A stretch of DNA of 64,000 bases from Occallatibacter gabretensis (GTDB lineage Bacteria > Acidobacteriota > Terriglobia > Terriglobales > Acidobacteriaceae): NCBI RefSeq assembly GCF_001449115.1, contig NZ_LAIJ01000009.1:1246114-1310113 (forward strand), written 5' to 3'. Shown here piece by piece: positions 19,038 through 27,996 of the stretch (the first letter of the stretch is position 1; the number at the start of each line of letters is the position of its first letter). The notes beneath the pieces were generated by a model. That model did not search any database and had not been told where the DNA came from. It saw nothing but the letters and a program-made list of their open reading frames with translations. The translations under genes and the position numbers were made by a program.

Positions 19038-22000
19038 TTAGAACTGAATCCTCGCAACAAACTCGCCACTTCTTGGAGCAAAGTTGCCACCTGCGCCGGA
19101 GATGCTGTTCCCCAGATAGCCAAAGCCGTTGGCAATGCTTCCGTCGGTGTTATATTGAGCTGCTTGTGCGAAATTTCCCGTATTGTTCAGGCCGGGATAT
19201 GCCCAGCGGTTAAAGACATTGAAGAAATCCGCGCGGAGCGAGAATCTTAGCCCCTCCTTGAAGTTAATGGCCTTTCCAAACCCCAATTGTTCGGCGGGAT
19301 ATCTCGGGCCACGGTAATCGCCGAAGTACGGCTTGGAAGTGGAGTAGGTCCCTGGGACCGGGTTTGCCCACGCGGCCGGATTGAGAAAGAACGTGGTGTA
19401 GGGATCAATGTTGTGGCTGTTGAGACCATGCAGGAAGAGCTTCTGGCCTGGAACGCGATTCGCAAAAACGCTATTTCCATTATTGCTCGACGTAAACGTC
19501 ACGGAGCTTAGAGCAAATGACGTCTGCGCATTGGGTACTTGAATCGGGAAACCGCTCTGGTAGTGGAAGATGCCGTCGGTTGTCCAGCCCGAAAACAAGG
19601 CCGCCTTCCAGCCGCTTTTCGCAAAGCCAAATCTCGGCACCTCATAATTGAAGTAGAAATTGAGCATCTGCGGCTGGTCGATAGCCAAATAGGTTTTCTG
19701 GCTCTTGGGTGGACGGGTGGGATCCTGTATCGGTACTGCCGTGGTGTAAGTCCCGGTGCTCGAGACTGTTCCCAGATCCTTCGACCAGGAGTAACCGAGG
19801 CCACCCGACAGTCCTTTGCTGATCCGCTTGGTAACCTTCACCTGAAGCGCGTCGTACCAGGTATTCCCGTCGCGCTCGTATTGGTCGCCGATATTGCCAA
19901 ATTGCGGGAATGGCCGTAACGCCTGAGCCAGGGTCTGACCGGACGGAAAGCCGGAGTAAGGCGCCTTGAATCCTCTGGCAGCGACAGCGGGAGATGAGAT
20001 CGGCGACGTCAGAAGTTGTTGGTCAGCCGGCTTGGTAACGTCCAAACCGTATTTCGCAATGGTCGCTACAGGGAGTTGGTTGATCACGAACAGCCCGTCG
20101 GATTCAAGCCAAACCCCACGGTTGTCGACGAAATATGCCTCAAGCGACAGATCCTTGACGATCTCACGCTCAAACCCAACGGTTGTTTGCACAAAGCGAG
20201 CCGGACGGCCGTTGTTTGGAACAGTAAAATTCGGGGGCGATTGGATTGAACCCGGTCCCGGATAGGCACCAGGGTCGAAGTCAGTAGCCGTTATTGCGCC
20301 CGGGGAATATGGTATGCCATTTGCAAACTGACCGGCGGCAAGGCCATACGAGGGGCTGTTAAGGAACGCCTGGTTGAAGCCAAATCCCTGGTTGCTATAG
20401 TTGATTTCATTCATGAAGAGTTGCTGGCCGGAGTAGAGTCCGGATCCCACATGGAGCACAGTCTTCGCATTCAGCGCATAATTGATGCCGAGGCGAGGCT
20501 GAATCATCCAAGGATAGAACTTCTCATAAATGCAATTGCAACGCCCCGTCCCATATCCTTCATATTCCGTTCCACCTAACAGGCCGCCGGCAGACGGATT
20601 CACGACGGTGGGGCTGAATTGGGTTTCCCGATCACGCTGTTCGTGCTGCATCTGCTCCAAATCCCAACGCAGTCCATAGTTCACCACTAGTTTGTTCGTG
20701 ATCTTCCAGGTGTCCGTTGCGTAAAATCCGGACTCGTTGCGGTGAAACCATTGAATGTTATCGTTTCCGATACTCGCGTTGTTCAACAGGCCAAGAGCGA
20801 AGCTCGCGAAACCATCGCCAAGGCTGGCGCCATTGGGAAAGTTACCCTGGGTGGATGGCAGAGACGTCTGAGAGCTAGTGAAGCCATAGTTCCCAGCAGA
20901 TAGGTCGTTGTGAGTGCCAAACGTCTGATGACGAAGATCGCCGCCAAATTTGTACGTATGAGCACCGTGGATCCAGGTCCCGGATCCAGTGTAATACTCG
21001 TTATGGTCGATAAATGGAGCGTTGTTGTTGCCCAATTGGGGGACGGACTGACGGTTGGTGGTGAGTCCGTAGATGATGGGGAAGGTGTTGGCAGCGCCGC
21101 CGGGCATATTTGCCGCCGTGTTCAATCCAAGAGTCGACGCCTTGAAATTTTGCACCGCTGAATTCTGCGCGGCATTGTGGCTTGTATAGTCGAATCCGCC
21201 ATGAAGCACGAGTTTGGGCGTAGCCGTATAGTCCAAATTGAGATATACCTGCGGAGCTGGGGTTGTGTTCCACCGCGTCTGAGCCGCTGTGCCGTTAATG
21301 CCGTCAGCCGCATTGTCCTTATTGGATTGCTCGGCGATGTAATAACCCGACATGTGCCATTTTTCGGCGATTGAGTGATCGATCTTGATGCTCGTCAGGT
21401 ACTGATATTTGTTGTTCGGCTGCAAATTTGGGTAGTTATTGTTCAGCGCGTTGGCCGTGGCCCCCGTTGGAGTAGGAATGAAGGGGAGAACCGCCTGCGC
21501 CACCGGATCCCAGGTGCTGGGCGCGCCGATGAAATTGTTCGGGAATGGATTGCGAACCGACGTACCGTCCGGGCATTGCGAAGTCGAATTTGGGTTGTAG
21601 ACCGCGCCATTAATCAGTTGCCGGCCCAGGCAATCCACCATCGGCTGTCCATTGGAATCAAGAATGGGCCCCTCCAGAAGGGAGCTCAGATCGCCATTGC
21701 GATAAGCCATCGTAGGAACAGTAATGAGCCCCTGGTTGAGAATTTGCGTGTTGTGGTATTCCTCGTAAGCGAAGAAAAAGAAAGTCCTGTTGTGGCCGTT
21801 GTATATGTGAGGAATCACTACCGGTCCCCCAAAAGAGCCGCCAAAATCCAGCTGCCGCTGCACGGGATTGTACTTCTCATAGGGATCTGCAGGGTTGTCG
21901 TTTGTGTAGTTGAAGGGCTGTCCGGCATCCAGATCCTCATTCTCAAGGTAGGCGAAGGCCGTCCCATGTAGCCTGTTGCCGCCGGATTTCGAGGTGTAGT

Positions 22001-22772
22001 CGAAGATTCCACCGGCTGACTGGCCAAATTCCGCCGAATAGTTGTTCACCAGAAGAGTTTGCGACTCAAGCGATTCGACGGAGGGCTGGTTTTCATCGGA
22101 GATGGCGCCCTTGACCGCCGAGGTATCATCTAAGCCGTCCATAAGGACGCGGTACGTCGTTGCCGGCGAGCCGCTGATGTGGATGTCATTCCAGCCACCC
22201 ACGATAGTTCCTGGCGCCAGTGCTGCAAAACTCATCGGGTCGCGTATCGATCCGATGCCGGCGACGTTGAACGGAAGCTCGTTCATGTCTTTCGTGGAGA
22301 CTTCTATATTGTTCTGTGGGCTGTCGGTTTGGAGCAGAGGAGCATCCTCCGTCACCGTAATCGTTGTCGCGCTCTGCCCAATACCTAGTTGCAGGTCAAC
22401 ATGAGCTGTCTCTCCAACTGAAACCGTGATTCCGCTGCGGACCAGCGTGGTAAAGCCGGGCGCAACCACCGTGACTGCGTAGGTGCCCGCCGGCAATTCC
22501 GGGACGGTGTATTGTCCCACGCCAGTTGTGACGGTGGTGTTCTGCGTGCCCATAGCGGTATTGGTGACGGTTACCTTGGCCCCCGTGATTCCGGCGCCAG
22601 ACGGATCAGTGACGATTCCTGACACGCTGCCACGATCACTTTGCGCGGCTGCAAATGTCCCTGCAAACAAGATCCAGGCGTAAAGAACAGTGATTGTGCC
22701 AACCATCAATCGGGAGTAGCCCCAGGTTGTTATTGTCCTTGCGCGGTAAAACAATGAACTGTTTGACGTCAT
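19038..22772 (-). CDS. TonB-dependent receptor, Oar-like, with carboxypeptidase-regulatory domain
   Basis: 1244 residues. After a signal peptide (cleavage near AAAQ, residue ~45) comes a carboxypeptidase-regulatory/Ig-like domain (GSVSGIVTDPSGAGITGAKV). The plug domain follows (~130-260, with GGWNDIHISGSPATTYRVLM), then a long outer-membrane beta-barrel ending in an aromatic residue (FVARIQF). This is the Oar-like receptor type greatly expanded in Acidobacteria, which imports or binds large substrates such as oligosaccharides or peptides with TonB energy. A GGGGAAGAG box supports the ATG at 22772. Its neighbours suggest glycan uptake. Confidence 0.9.
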   Translation of the reverse strand: MTSNSSLFYRARTITTWGYSRLMVGTITVLYAWILFAGTFAAAQSDRGSVSGIVTDPSGAGITGAKVTVTNTAMGTQNTTVTTGVGQYTVPELPAGTYAVTVVAPGFTTLVRSGITVSVGETAHVDLQLGIGQSATTITVTEDAPLLQTDSPQNNIEVSTKDMNELPFNVAGIGSIRDPMSFAALAPGTIVGGWNDIHISGSPATTYRVLMDGLDDTSAVKGAISDENQPSVESLESQTLLVNNYSAEFGQSAGGIFDYTSKSGGNRLHGTAFAYLENEDLDAGQPFNYTNDNPADPYEKYNPVQRQLDFGGSFGGPVVIPHIYNGHNRTFFFFAYEEYHNTQILNQGLITVPTMAYRNGDLSSLLEGPILDSNGQPMVDCLGRQLINGAVYNPNSTSQCPDGTSVRNPFPNNFIGAPSTWDPVAQAVLPFIPTPTGATANALNNNYPNLQPNNKYQYLTSIKIDHSIAEKWHMSGYYIAEQSNKDNAADGINGTAAQTRWNTTPAPQVYLNLDYTATPKLVLHGGFDYTSHNAAQNSAVQNFKASTLGLNTAANMPGGAANTFPIIYGLTTNRQSVPQLGNNNAPFIDHNEYYTGSGTWIHGAHTYKFGGDLRHQTFGTHNDLSAGNYGFTSSQTSLPSTQGNFPNGASLGDGFASFALGLLNNASIGNDNIQWFHRNESGFYATDTWKITNKLVVNYGLRWDLEQMQHEQRDRETQFSPTVVNPSAGGLLGGTEYEGYGTGRCNCIYEKFYPWMIQPRLGINYALNAKTVLHVGSGLYSGQQLFMNEINYSNQGFGFNQAFLNSPSYGLAAGQFANGIPYSPGAITATDFDPGAYPGPGSIQSPPNFTVPNNGRPARFVQTTVGFEREIVKDLSLEAYFVDNRGVWLESDGLFVINQLPVATIAKYGLDVTKPADQQLLTSPISSPAVAARGFKAPYSGFPSGQTLAQALRPFPQFGNIGDQYERDGNTWYDALQVKVTKRISKGLSGGLGYSWSKDLGTVSSTGTYTTAVPIQDPTRPPKSQKTYLAIDQPQMLNFYFNYEVPRFGFAKSGWKAALFSGWTTDGIFHYQSGFPIQVPNAQTSFALSSVTFTSSNNGNSVFANRVPGQKLFLHGLNSHNIDPYTTFFLNPAAWANPVPGTYSTSKPYFGDYRGPRYPAEQLGFGKAINFKEGLRFSLRADFFNVFNRWAYPGLNNTGNFAQAAQYNTDGSIANGFGYLGNSISGAGGNFAPRSGEFVARIQF

Positions 22773-23434
22773 CTCTTCCCCTTGAATGTCTGAATAAATC
22801 GCTTTTCGTGACCTTCTGGACTGTGCTTATTAGTCGGAGGACACATTATGCCGTGGTAGAGAGACTCGCAACGTTAGAGGGGAGTTCTAACGGTTCCCGT
22901 ACGCGACTGAAAATAATAACGTTGGTGTTTGAGGAGAACCGTAACAGTAGCTACTGTAACGGCCCAAAATCAAAACCCTGCGATCCAATAAGAATGACTG
23001 AATTGATGGCACAAGCAATAAATCTTGGCCACTCTAGCCGCCAAAACAGAAGTGACTCCCATCCGACGGTCAATATGAGGATGGCTCGCCGAGCAAATCC
23101 TTAGCGCTGATCTCGATCACCTTTAGGCCACTCATAGATGCATCCCTCGCCGCACCTCCGCACCCGGAACTACCTCGTTTTGGCCAACCGCAGCCTTGAT
23201 GGCGTCGCTGGACCTACACTGGACGAGCCTCGCACGGCATCAGGAAGTTCTCGCTCGGAGAGCGAGAATCCTGTCGTTGCAGTGGCACAGGTGAATTCCG
23301 AGAGGGCTCCCAACGCGACTGTAGAGCGTGCGGAGACGACCGAAGCGAAGCCGGTTCGTGGAGTGGTTTTGGAGTTTGCGACAAGGATGCGACAAAGTCG
23401 CGGAAGGGAGGTGGCGCTAAATGATTGAAATAAT
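22773..23434. other. Intergenic region up to the tRNA fragment
   Basis: This holds the promoter of the receptor gene and otherwise no recognised gene. A 96-codon open frame at 23138-23428 has no relatives that I know and no good start site. Sequence composition does not look coding. Confidence 0.4.
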
Positions 23435-23480
23435 TGGTGGACCTGATCGGGATCGAACCGATGACCTCTTCCATGCCATG
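23435..23480 (-). tRNA. 3' half of a tRNA-Ala(GGC) gene (attachment-site remnant)
   Basis: Read on the minus strand, this 46-nt stretch contains the anticodon loop ATGGCAT (anticodon GGC), the 3' anticodon stem GGAAG, the T arm (TCGGTTCGATCCCGA) and an acceptor 3' strand ending in CCACCA. The D arm and the 5' acceptor strand are absent; upstream sequence is unrelated. A 3' tRNA fragment like this is what tyrosine recombinases leave at the distal end of an integrated island, so this is read as attR/attL, not as a working tRNA gene. Confidence 0.85.
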
Positions 23481-23548
23481 ATGTGGGTCGGAAGCTAAGT
23501 TATTGACGATACAGTGGTTATGAGTCGGATAAGCCGGTAAAACCGGCA

Positions 23549-23629
23549 TACTTGGCAGCATTTGCTGCCAAAATGCTGCCAAATTCATCATCGGGTAATC
23601 GGGCTGATCCGTGGGCGGACAGCCCGATT
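23549..23629. repeat. Two hairpins beside the island boundary
   Basis: TTGGCAGC-ATTT-GCTGCCAA lies at 23549-23568. A 10-bp stem AATCGGGCTG / CAGCCCGATT with a 13-nt loop lies at 23597-23629. Their place between the att remnant and the AbiE promoter suits termination or recombinase accessory sites, but nothing further can be said. Confidence 0.55.
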
Positions 23630-23730
23630 GATTGTGTGAACCGTCTTTCCGAGGTAGTTGGCTTAGGACTGTAGATCGCCCATTCCAGCTAAATGGCTTT
23701 GGGCGGTTAGGTTTGCTGTATGGCGCTTGC

Positions 23731-23814
23731 GTGCGTTCATGGCGCACAATGATTGGATTTTGTGAACTTGACATTGGGTTTATGCATATGTGAATATGTG
23801 CGTCATGGACGCAC
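23731..23814 (+). promoter_or_regulatory. AbiE promoter with twin inverted repeats
   Basis: Two related 17-bp palindromes, GTGCGTTCATGGCGCAC (23731-23747) and GTGCGTCATGGACGCAC (23798-23814), flank a -35 box TTGACA at 23768-23773 and an AT-rich -10 zone near 23785-23797. The second palindrome contains the ATG of abiEi. In characterised AbiE systems, the AbiEi antitoxin binds two inverted repeats in its own promoter, which fits this layout. Confidence 0.75.
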
Positions 23815-24665
23815 AAAGATCATCTCGACTAAACCGCCTACTTCTGAGTCTCCCGGAGGGCTTCTTGGCGGATAGCGCCTGGCTCCAAGACCAGGGGATC
23901 TCCCGTTCATCGATACGAGACTATGTGGACCGGGGTTGGCTCGAAAGGATAGCTCCCCGCGTCTACAGGCGGCCCAGCCAACTCACAAAAGTCAAAGCCA
24001 CGCTACGGTGGGATGTTGTGGTGCTCTCCCTCCAGCATGTCATGCACAAGTCACTTCACGTCGGCGGACGAACCGCAATCGCACTGTACGGGTATGCTCA
24101 TTACGTTGAGGCCGGCGACACTTCGCGAGTTTACTTGTACGGGTCGGGCCTCCCATCGTGGCTTGCCAAGCTCCCGATATCCGCTCAGTTTGAAACCCGT
24201 TCTTTTGGACTGTTTGCAAACTCCAGTAGCGGCGTTGAAGCGAAGCATTACGATCTGCGTTCCGGCGAAGCATCAGGATCGCAAAAGGATGCGGAATCCA
24301 CGAGCCCCTGGGAATGGTCGCTGACCATGTCAGCTCCCGAACGAGCAATCCTGGAGATGATCGATGAACTCCCGCATCACGAGAGCTTTCATCAAGTCGA
24401 TGTCGTCATGGAAGGCTTAGCCAATCTCCGTCCTCAACTACTAGGGAAACTGCTGCGGGAATGCAAGAGTGTGAAGGTAAAGCGGCTCTTCCTCTGGTAT
24501 GCGGACAGGCATGGACACCCCTGGTTCAAACATCTGGATCAGACTTCCATCGATCTTGGGAAAGGAAAACGTCAACTGGTTCCCCAAGGTCACTTCGACT
24601 CGCGCTATCAGATCACGCTTCCAATGGAATTATTCAACGCTGGAGGCAGCAACGATGGCCAGTGA
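23805..24665 (+). CDS. abiEi: AbiEi-type antitoxin (type IV toxin-antitoxin)
   Basis: About 286 residues from the ATG at 23805; a GTG at 23790 would add five residues. The N-terminal ~60 residues form the AbiEi winged-helix domain (LLSLPEGFLADSAWLQDQGI, then SRSSIRDYVDRGWLERI, APRVYRRP). The C-terminal antitoxin domain includes GGRTAIALYGYAHYV and MSAPERAILEMIDELP. It represses the operon and counteracts the toxin without binding it. No ribosome-binding site precedes the start, and the -10 zone ends just before it, so the mRNA may be leaderless. It overlaps abiEii by 11 bp. Confidence 0.9.
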   Translation: MDAQRSSRLNRLLLSLPEGFLADSAWLQDQGISRSSIRDYVDRGWLERIAPRVYRRPSQLTKVKATLRWDVVVLSLQHVMHKSLHVGGRTAIALYGYAHYVEAGDTSRVYLYGSGLPSWLAKLPISAQFETRSFGLFANSSSGVEAKHYDLRSGEASGSQKDAESTSPWEWSLTMSAPERAILEMIDELPHHESFHQVDVVMEGLANLRPQLLGKLLRECKSVKVKRLFLWYADRHGHPWFKHLDQTSIDLGKGKRQLVPQGHFDSRYQITLPMELFNAGGSNDGQ

Positions 24666-25566
24666 AATTTTCGAGATGCAGGTTGCCCTTCTCGTTCGTG
24701 TACTGCCATATGTAGCGATCGAGAATTGCTTCGCTCTCAAGGGCGGGACAGCGATCAATCTTTTCATTCGAGATCTGCCCCGCCTCTCGGTGGACATCGA
24801 TCTGGTTTACCTGCCGATTGAGGACCGAGAGACATCGCTTATCGGGATACGGTCTGCCCTGAGTCGCATCACCCAGAAGATTCGTAAAGCGATCCCTGAC
24901 AGCGTCGTCATTGACAGCGCCAACGCGGACGGAACTCTCGTCCTTGTTCGTCAAAGAAACGCCCAAATCAAGATCGAAGTGACTCCCGTTCTTCGAGGTA
25001 CAGTCCATCCTGTTGATGTGAAGACTGTGCGGCCAATCGTAGAGGAACGATTTGGCTTCGCGGAAATCCAACTCGTTTCGTTCGCCGATCTCTACGCGGG
25101 GAAATTGGTAGCGGCTATAGATCGTCAGCATCCTCGGGACCTATTCGATGTCCAACACCTGCTGGCGAATGAAGGAATCGACAAGGTTCTCTACCAAACA
25201 TTTCTCGCCTATATCCTGAGCCACAATCGTCCAGCACACGAACTGCTACAACCCCGCTTGAAGGACATACGGCAAGCCTTCGACAGAGAGTTTGTCGGGA
25301 TGACGGTTGACGAAACCTCCTTGGACACGCTCCTCTCAACCAGAGAACAATTGATCGCGGAGATTCGCTCCCGATTGGATGAGAATTCAAAACTTTTTCT
25401 CACGTCTTTTCATATGCTCAGACCGGACTGGGAACTCACAGGCTCATCGACCATTCGCGAACTCCCAGCGATTCGATGGAAGCTGATGAATCTGGAACGC
25501 CTGCAGATTGAGAACCCAGAGAAATATCGGACAATGCTTCAAAAACTTGACGCGGCATTGTCCTGA
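24655..25566 (+). CDS. abiEii: AbiEii nucleotidyltransferase toxin
   Basis: 303 residues from the ATG at 24655, with GGAGG 8 nt upstream and an 11-bp overlap with abiEi. The nucleotidyltransferase motif is clear: LKGGTAINLF, then RLSVDIDLVYLP with the DID metal-binding pair (PF08843). Toxins of this family add nucleotides to tRNA acceptor ends and stop growth, giving phage abortive infection. Coming first after the att remnant, it is a typical island-stabilising or defence module. Confidence 0.92.
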   Translation: MASEIFEMQVALLVRVLPYVAIENCFALKGGTAINLFIRDLPRLSVDIDLVYLPIEDRETSLIGIRSALSRITQKIRKAIPDSVVIDSANADGTLVLVRQRNAQIKIEVTPVLRGTVHPVDVKTVRPIVEERFGFAEIQLVSFADLYAGKLVAAIDRQHPRDLFDVQHLLANEGIDKVLYQTFLAYILSHNRPAHELLQPRLKDIRQAFDREFVGMTVDETSLDTLLSTREQLIAEIRSRLDENSKLFLTSFHMLRPDWELTGSSTIRELPAIRWKLMNLERLQIENPEKYRTMLQKLDAALS

Positions 25567-25596
25567 ACATTCCTTATAGCTACCCCCTCGCCGCCA

Positions 25597-26559
25597 TCAA
25601 CCCCGCCGAGACTGAACTACCTTAGTGGAATTCCTTGAGACTCTTTTTGAGGCCATGAGCTTCTGATCGCCAGGGCTCTGTTTAAAGTGCTGCATCAGAA
25701 AATCTACAAATGTCTGAATCTTCGGCACTAGATGCTGATCGGGAAAAGTCAAAAGATGCACCGGCTTGGGTGTTGGAGAGAAGTCAGGCAGTAGCCGAAT
25801 CAGTCGCCCAACCTTAATATCCTCCGCGATCAGCACTTCAGGCTGCATGATGATGCCAAGACCGCTCAAGGCAGCCGTGCGAAGTGCTTCTCCGTTATTG
25901 ACGGTCAGGGCGAGTGAAACGGGCACGCTCACCGGACCCTGGGGACCTTCCAGAAGCCATTTCCGACTGGCTAGCGGATGAGCAAATCCAAGGCAAGTGT
26001 GCCGAGACAGATCCGCAGGTTTCTTAGGAGTACCATTTCGCTCGATGTAGGAGGGCGCAGCGCACACCACAGAGCGATACGGGAACAGAGGTCGTGCTAT
26101 TAGAGTTGAATCAATCAAATCCCCAATTGCGACCATTACCTCAAAGCCCTCTTCGACCATATCGACGGGGCGATCACTAACGACCAGATCGATGGCTACT
26201 TCCGGATATTTATCTAAATACTCCGCGCATGCCGGAGCAAGGGCATGCACACCGAAGGAAACCGGCGTCATCACCCGGAGGCGACCTCTCGGAACTGCCT
26301 GAAGAGTCGATGTGCGAGACTCCGCATCTGCTATGTCACCGAGAATTTGCTTGCAACGTTCGTAGTACAGCTTGCCAGCATCAGTCAGGCTTTGCCGCCG
26401 TGTCGTTCGGTTCAGAAGGCGAACGCCAAGATGGTATTCCAACGCCTTCACATGCAGGCCAACCATAGTTGCAGTGAGACGTAGATCCTCCGCAACAGTG
26501 GAGAAGTTTCCACGCTCTACAGTGCGAACAAAGACATCCATACTTTGCAAGCGATCCAT
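25597..26559 (-). CDS. LysR-family transcriptional regulator
   Basis: 320 residues. The N-terminal winged HTH (MDRLQSMDVFVRTVERGNFS, VAEDLRLTATMVGLHVKALE) and the C-terminal periplasmic-binding-like effector domain are typical of LysR proteins. It is divergent from the carboxymuconolactone decarboxylase-like gene, with 103 bp between them, and so probably controls that gene and itself. The effector is unknown. Confidence 0.92.
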   Translation of the reverse strand: MDRLQSMDVFVRTVERGNFSTVAEDLRLTATMVGLHVKALEYHLGVRLLNRTTRRQSLTDAGKLYYERCKQILGDIADAESRTSTLQAVPRGRLRVMTPVSFGVHALAPACAEYLDKYPEVAIDLVVSDRPVDMVEEGFEVMVAIGDLIDSTLIARPLFPYRSVVCAAPSYIERNGTPKKPADLSRHTCLGFAHPLASRKWLLEGPQGPVSVPVSLALTVNNGEALRTAALSGLGIIMQPEVLIAEDIKVGRLIRLLPDFSPTPKPVHLLTFPDQHLVPKIQTFVDFLMQHFKQSPGDQKLMASKRVSRNSTKVVQSRRG

Positions 26560-26662
26560 ACCACCAGATTACCAAGCAATACTTTGAAATCACTAGCCAA
26601 AATGGATGTTTATCTTTCAATCGCTTATGAGTGAGGATGGATATGAATTGGAGGTCACCTAA

Positions 26663-27097
26663 ATGATTTCAACCCCCGAATTGCGGGATCGCGGCCTTGC
26701 ACTCTTCGAAACGCTGTACGGAACAGGCGCGGGAGATGCTCTCGTGAAGGATATGGAAGGGCTGTGCCCTGACTTCACCGACATAACGATCGAATGGGCG
26801 ATTGGGGGAATTCTCAGCCGCCCAGGGCTTGACCACATCACCCGCGAATTAGTCGTGATTGCGTCATGCGTAACGCTCGGACATGCAGTTCCGCAACTTC
26901 GAGCTCATACCCAAGCGGCTCTAACCGCCGGAGCGACCAAAGAACAGGTCGTCGAAACCATCCTGCAGCTACTGTTTTATGCGGGCGGCGCTGCGGTCCG
27001 AAATGCCTTGGTAAATGTAAAGGATCTGCTTCCTGTGACGACACCGGACCCGCGTGCCGATAGTCAAGGCGTCGTCTGTCAAGGAGACGCTGCATGA
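26663..27097 (+). CDS. Carboxymuconolactone decarboxylase-family protein
   Basis: 144 residues. ELVVIASCVTLGHAVPQL followed by HTQAALTAGATKEQVVETIL matches the CMD family (PF02627), which includes gamma-carboxymuconolactone decarboxylase and AhpD-like proteins. The usual AhpD CxxC pair is absent (SCVTLGH), so a redox role is less likely. GGAGGT lies 8 nt before the ATG. Its position beside LysR and ahead of an MIase-like protein hints at aromatic or lactone metabolism. Confidence 0.85.
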   Translation: MISTPELRDRGLALFETLYGTGAGDALVKDMEGLCPDFTDITIEWAIGGILSRPGLDHITRELVVIASCVTLGHAVPQLRAHTQAALTAGATKEQVVETILQLLFYAGGAAVRNALVNVKDLLPVTTPDPRADSQGVVCQGDAA

Positions 27098-27270
27098 CGA
27101 CGGGCTCGGCAAAACTCTTCGCTCCTGCAGCGTCTGGACTTTGAGCAACAACGCAGACGAGATGGACAGCCACAGAGCGCTACTCGAAACAATTGCGGTG
27201 CGAAGCATGACTTTTCGCTCTGCTCGGTTTCTGTTGTTGGTCGAAGTTCGGTATATGAGGATCGCGAGAA

Positions 27271-27600
27271 ATGCATGACGACTGTGTTGTCTACATTAAG
27301 AAAGTTACGAGAGTAAAGGAAATCCTGGACGGCAAATGGAAGCTCCAGATTTTATGCGCCATGCGGAGCGGACCGGTTCGATTGAGCCAACTAACACGTC
27401 TTGCTCCTGCCGCCTCAAAGAAGGGTCTTCGCGCGAATCTGAGGTCGCTCGAATCGTCGCACATTGTTGTCAGGCGTGACCTGAGTGATAGCGTTCTTCA
27501 TGTTGAATATGACTTTGAGGACAGCGTGCGAGAGTCTGTCTGTTCTCTCCTCGATCATTTGGCGGCATGGGGAGACGTAGGAGATGTCACGAGCGTTTAA
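27271..27600 (+). CDS. HxlR-type winged-helix regulator
   Basis: 109 residues with the compact DUF24/HxlR fold: VKEILDGKWKLQILCAMRSG, LSQLTRLAPAASKKGLRANL, and a C-terminal dimerisation helix. Family members often sense redox or electrophile stress through an N-terminal cysteine; one is present here (HDDCVVYI). It probably shares an operon with the flanking CMD and MIase-like genes. Confidence 0.8.
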   Translation: MHDDCVVYIKKVTRVKEILDGKWKLQILCAMRSGPVRLSQLTRLAPAASKKGLRANLRSLESSHIVVRRDLSDSVLHVEYDFEDSVRESVCSLLDHLAAWGDVGDVTSV

Positions 27601-27668
27601 AGTGAGTCGAGAAACCGCCGCGACATTATGCGGGCGAGTCGGAATGAGCATTAGGCAAGGAGGCAGAA

Positions 27669-27959
27669 TTGCAATTTCTAGTAGTCACAAGGCGCCGCTC
27701 TGAAGCGTTTCCATTGGCAGCTTGGACGCCTCAACTCCTCGAAGAAGAGGCAGAGCATGTTCGTGCGCTGTACTTGGAAGGCAGCGTTCGTGCAATATGG
27801 CGGAGAAATGATGAACCTGGGGCAATCCTGATCTTTGAAGCGAACACGCAGCATCAGGTTGAGCAGATCATGGCAAATCTTCCGCTAGCCAAGCGAGGCA
27901 TGCTAGAGGTTGCCATGACCACTGAGCTTACTCCGTATTCTGGCTTTGGTCCCCGCTGA
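27669..27959 (+). CDS. Muconolactone isomerase-like small protein
   Basis: 96 residues from a TTG at 27669 with AAGGAGG 5 nt upstream. The ferredoxin-like fold of the MIase/YciI type is suggested by MQFLVVTRR, RAIWRRNDEPGAILIFEA and LPLAKRGMLEVAMTTELTPY. With the CMD-like protein upstream it recalls enzymes of the beta-ketoadipate route, but the other genes of that route are absent, so the substrate is unknown. Confidence 0.7.
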   Translation: MQFLVVTRRRSEAFPLAAWTPQLLEEEAEHVRALYLEGSVRAIWRRNDEPGAILIFEANTQHQVEQIMANLPLAKRGMLEVAMTTELTPYSGFGPR

Positions 27960-27996
27960 ATGAGCAGTTTGCCGCGGAACGCCCGGCTGAGAGCGA

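Noticed and set aside
23435..23480. A functional tRNA-Ala gene
   Set aside because: The D arm and the 5' acceptor strand are missing, so no cloverleaf can form.
23214..23816. A 200-codon minus-strand frame through the tRNA fragment, considered as an integrase remnant
   Set aside because: It runs through the tRNA 3' half and the AbiE promoter and has none of the R-H-R-Y integrase motifs.
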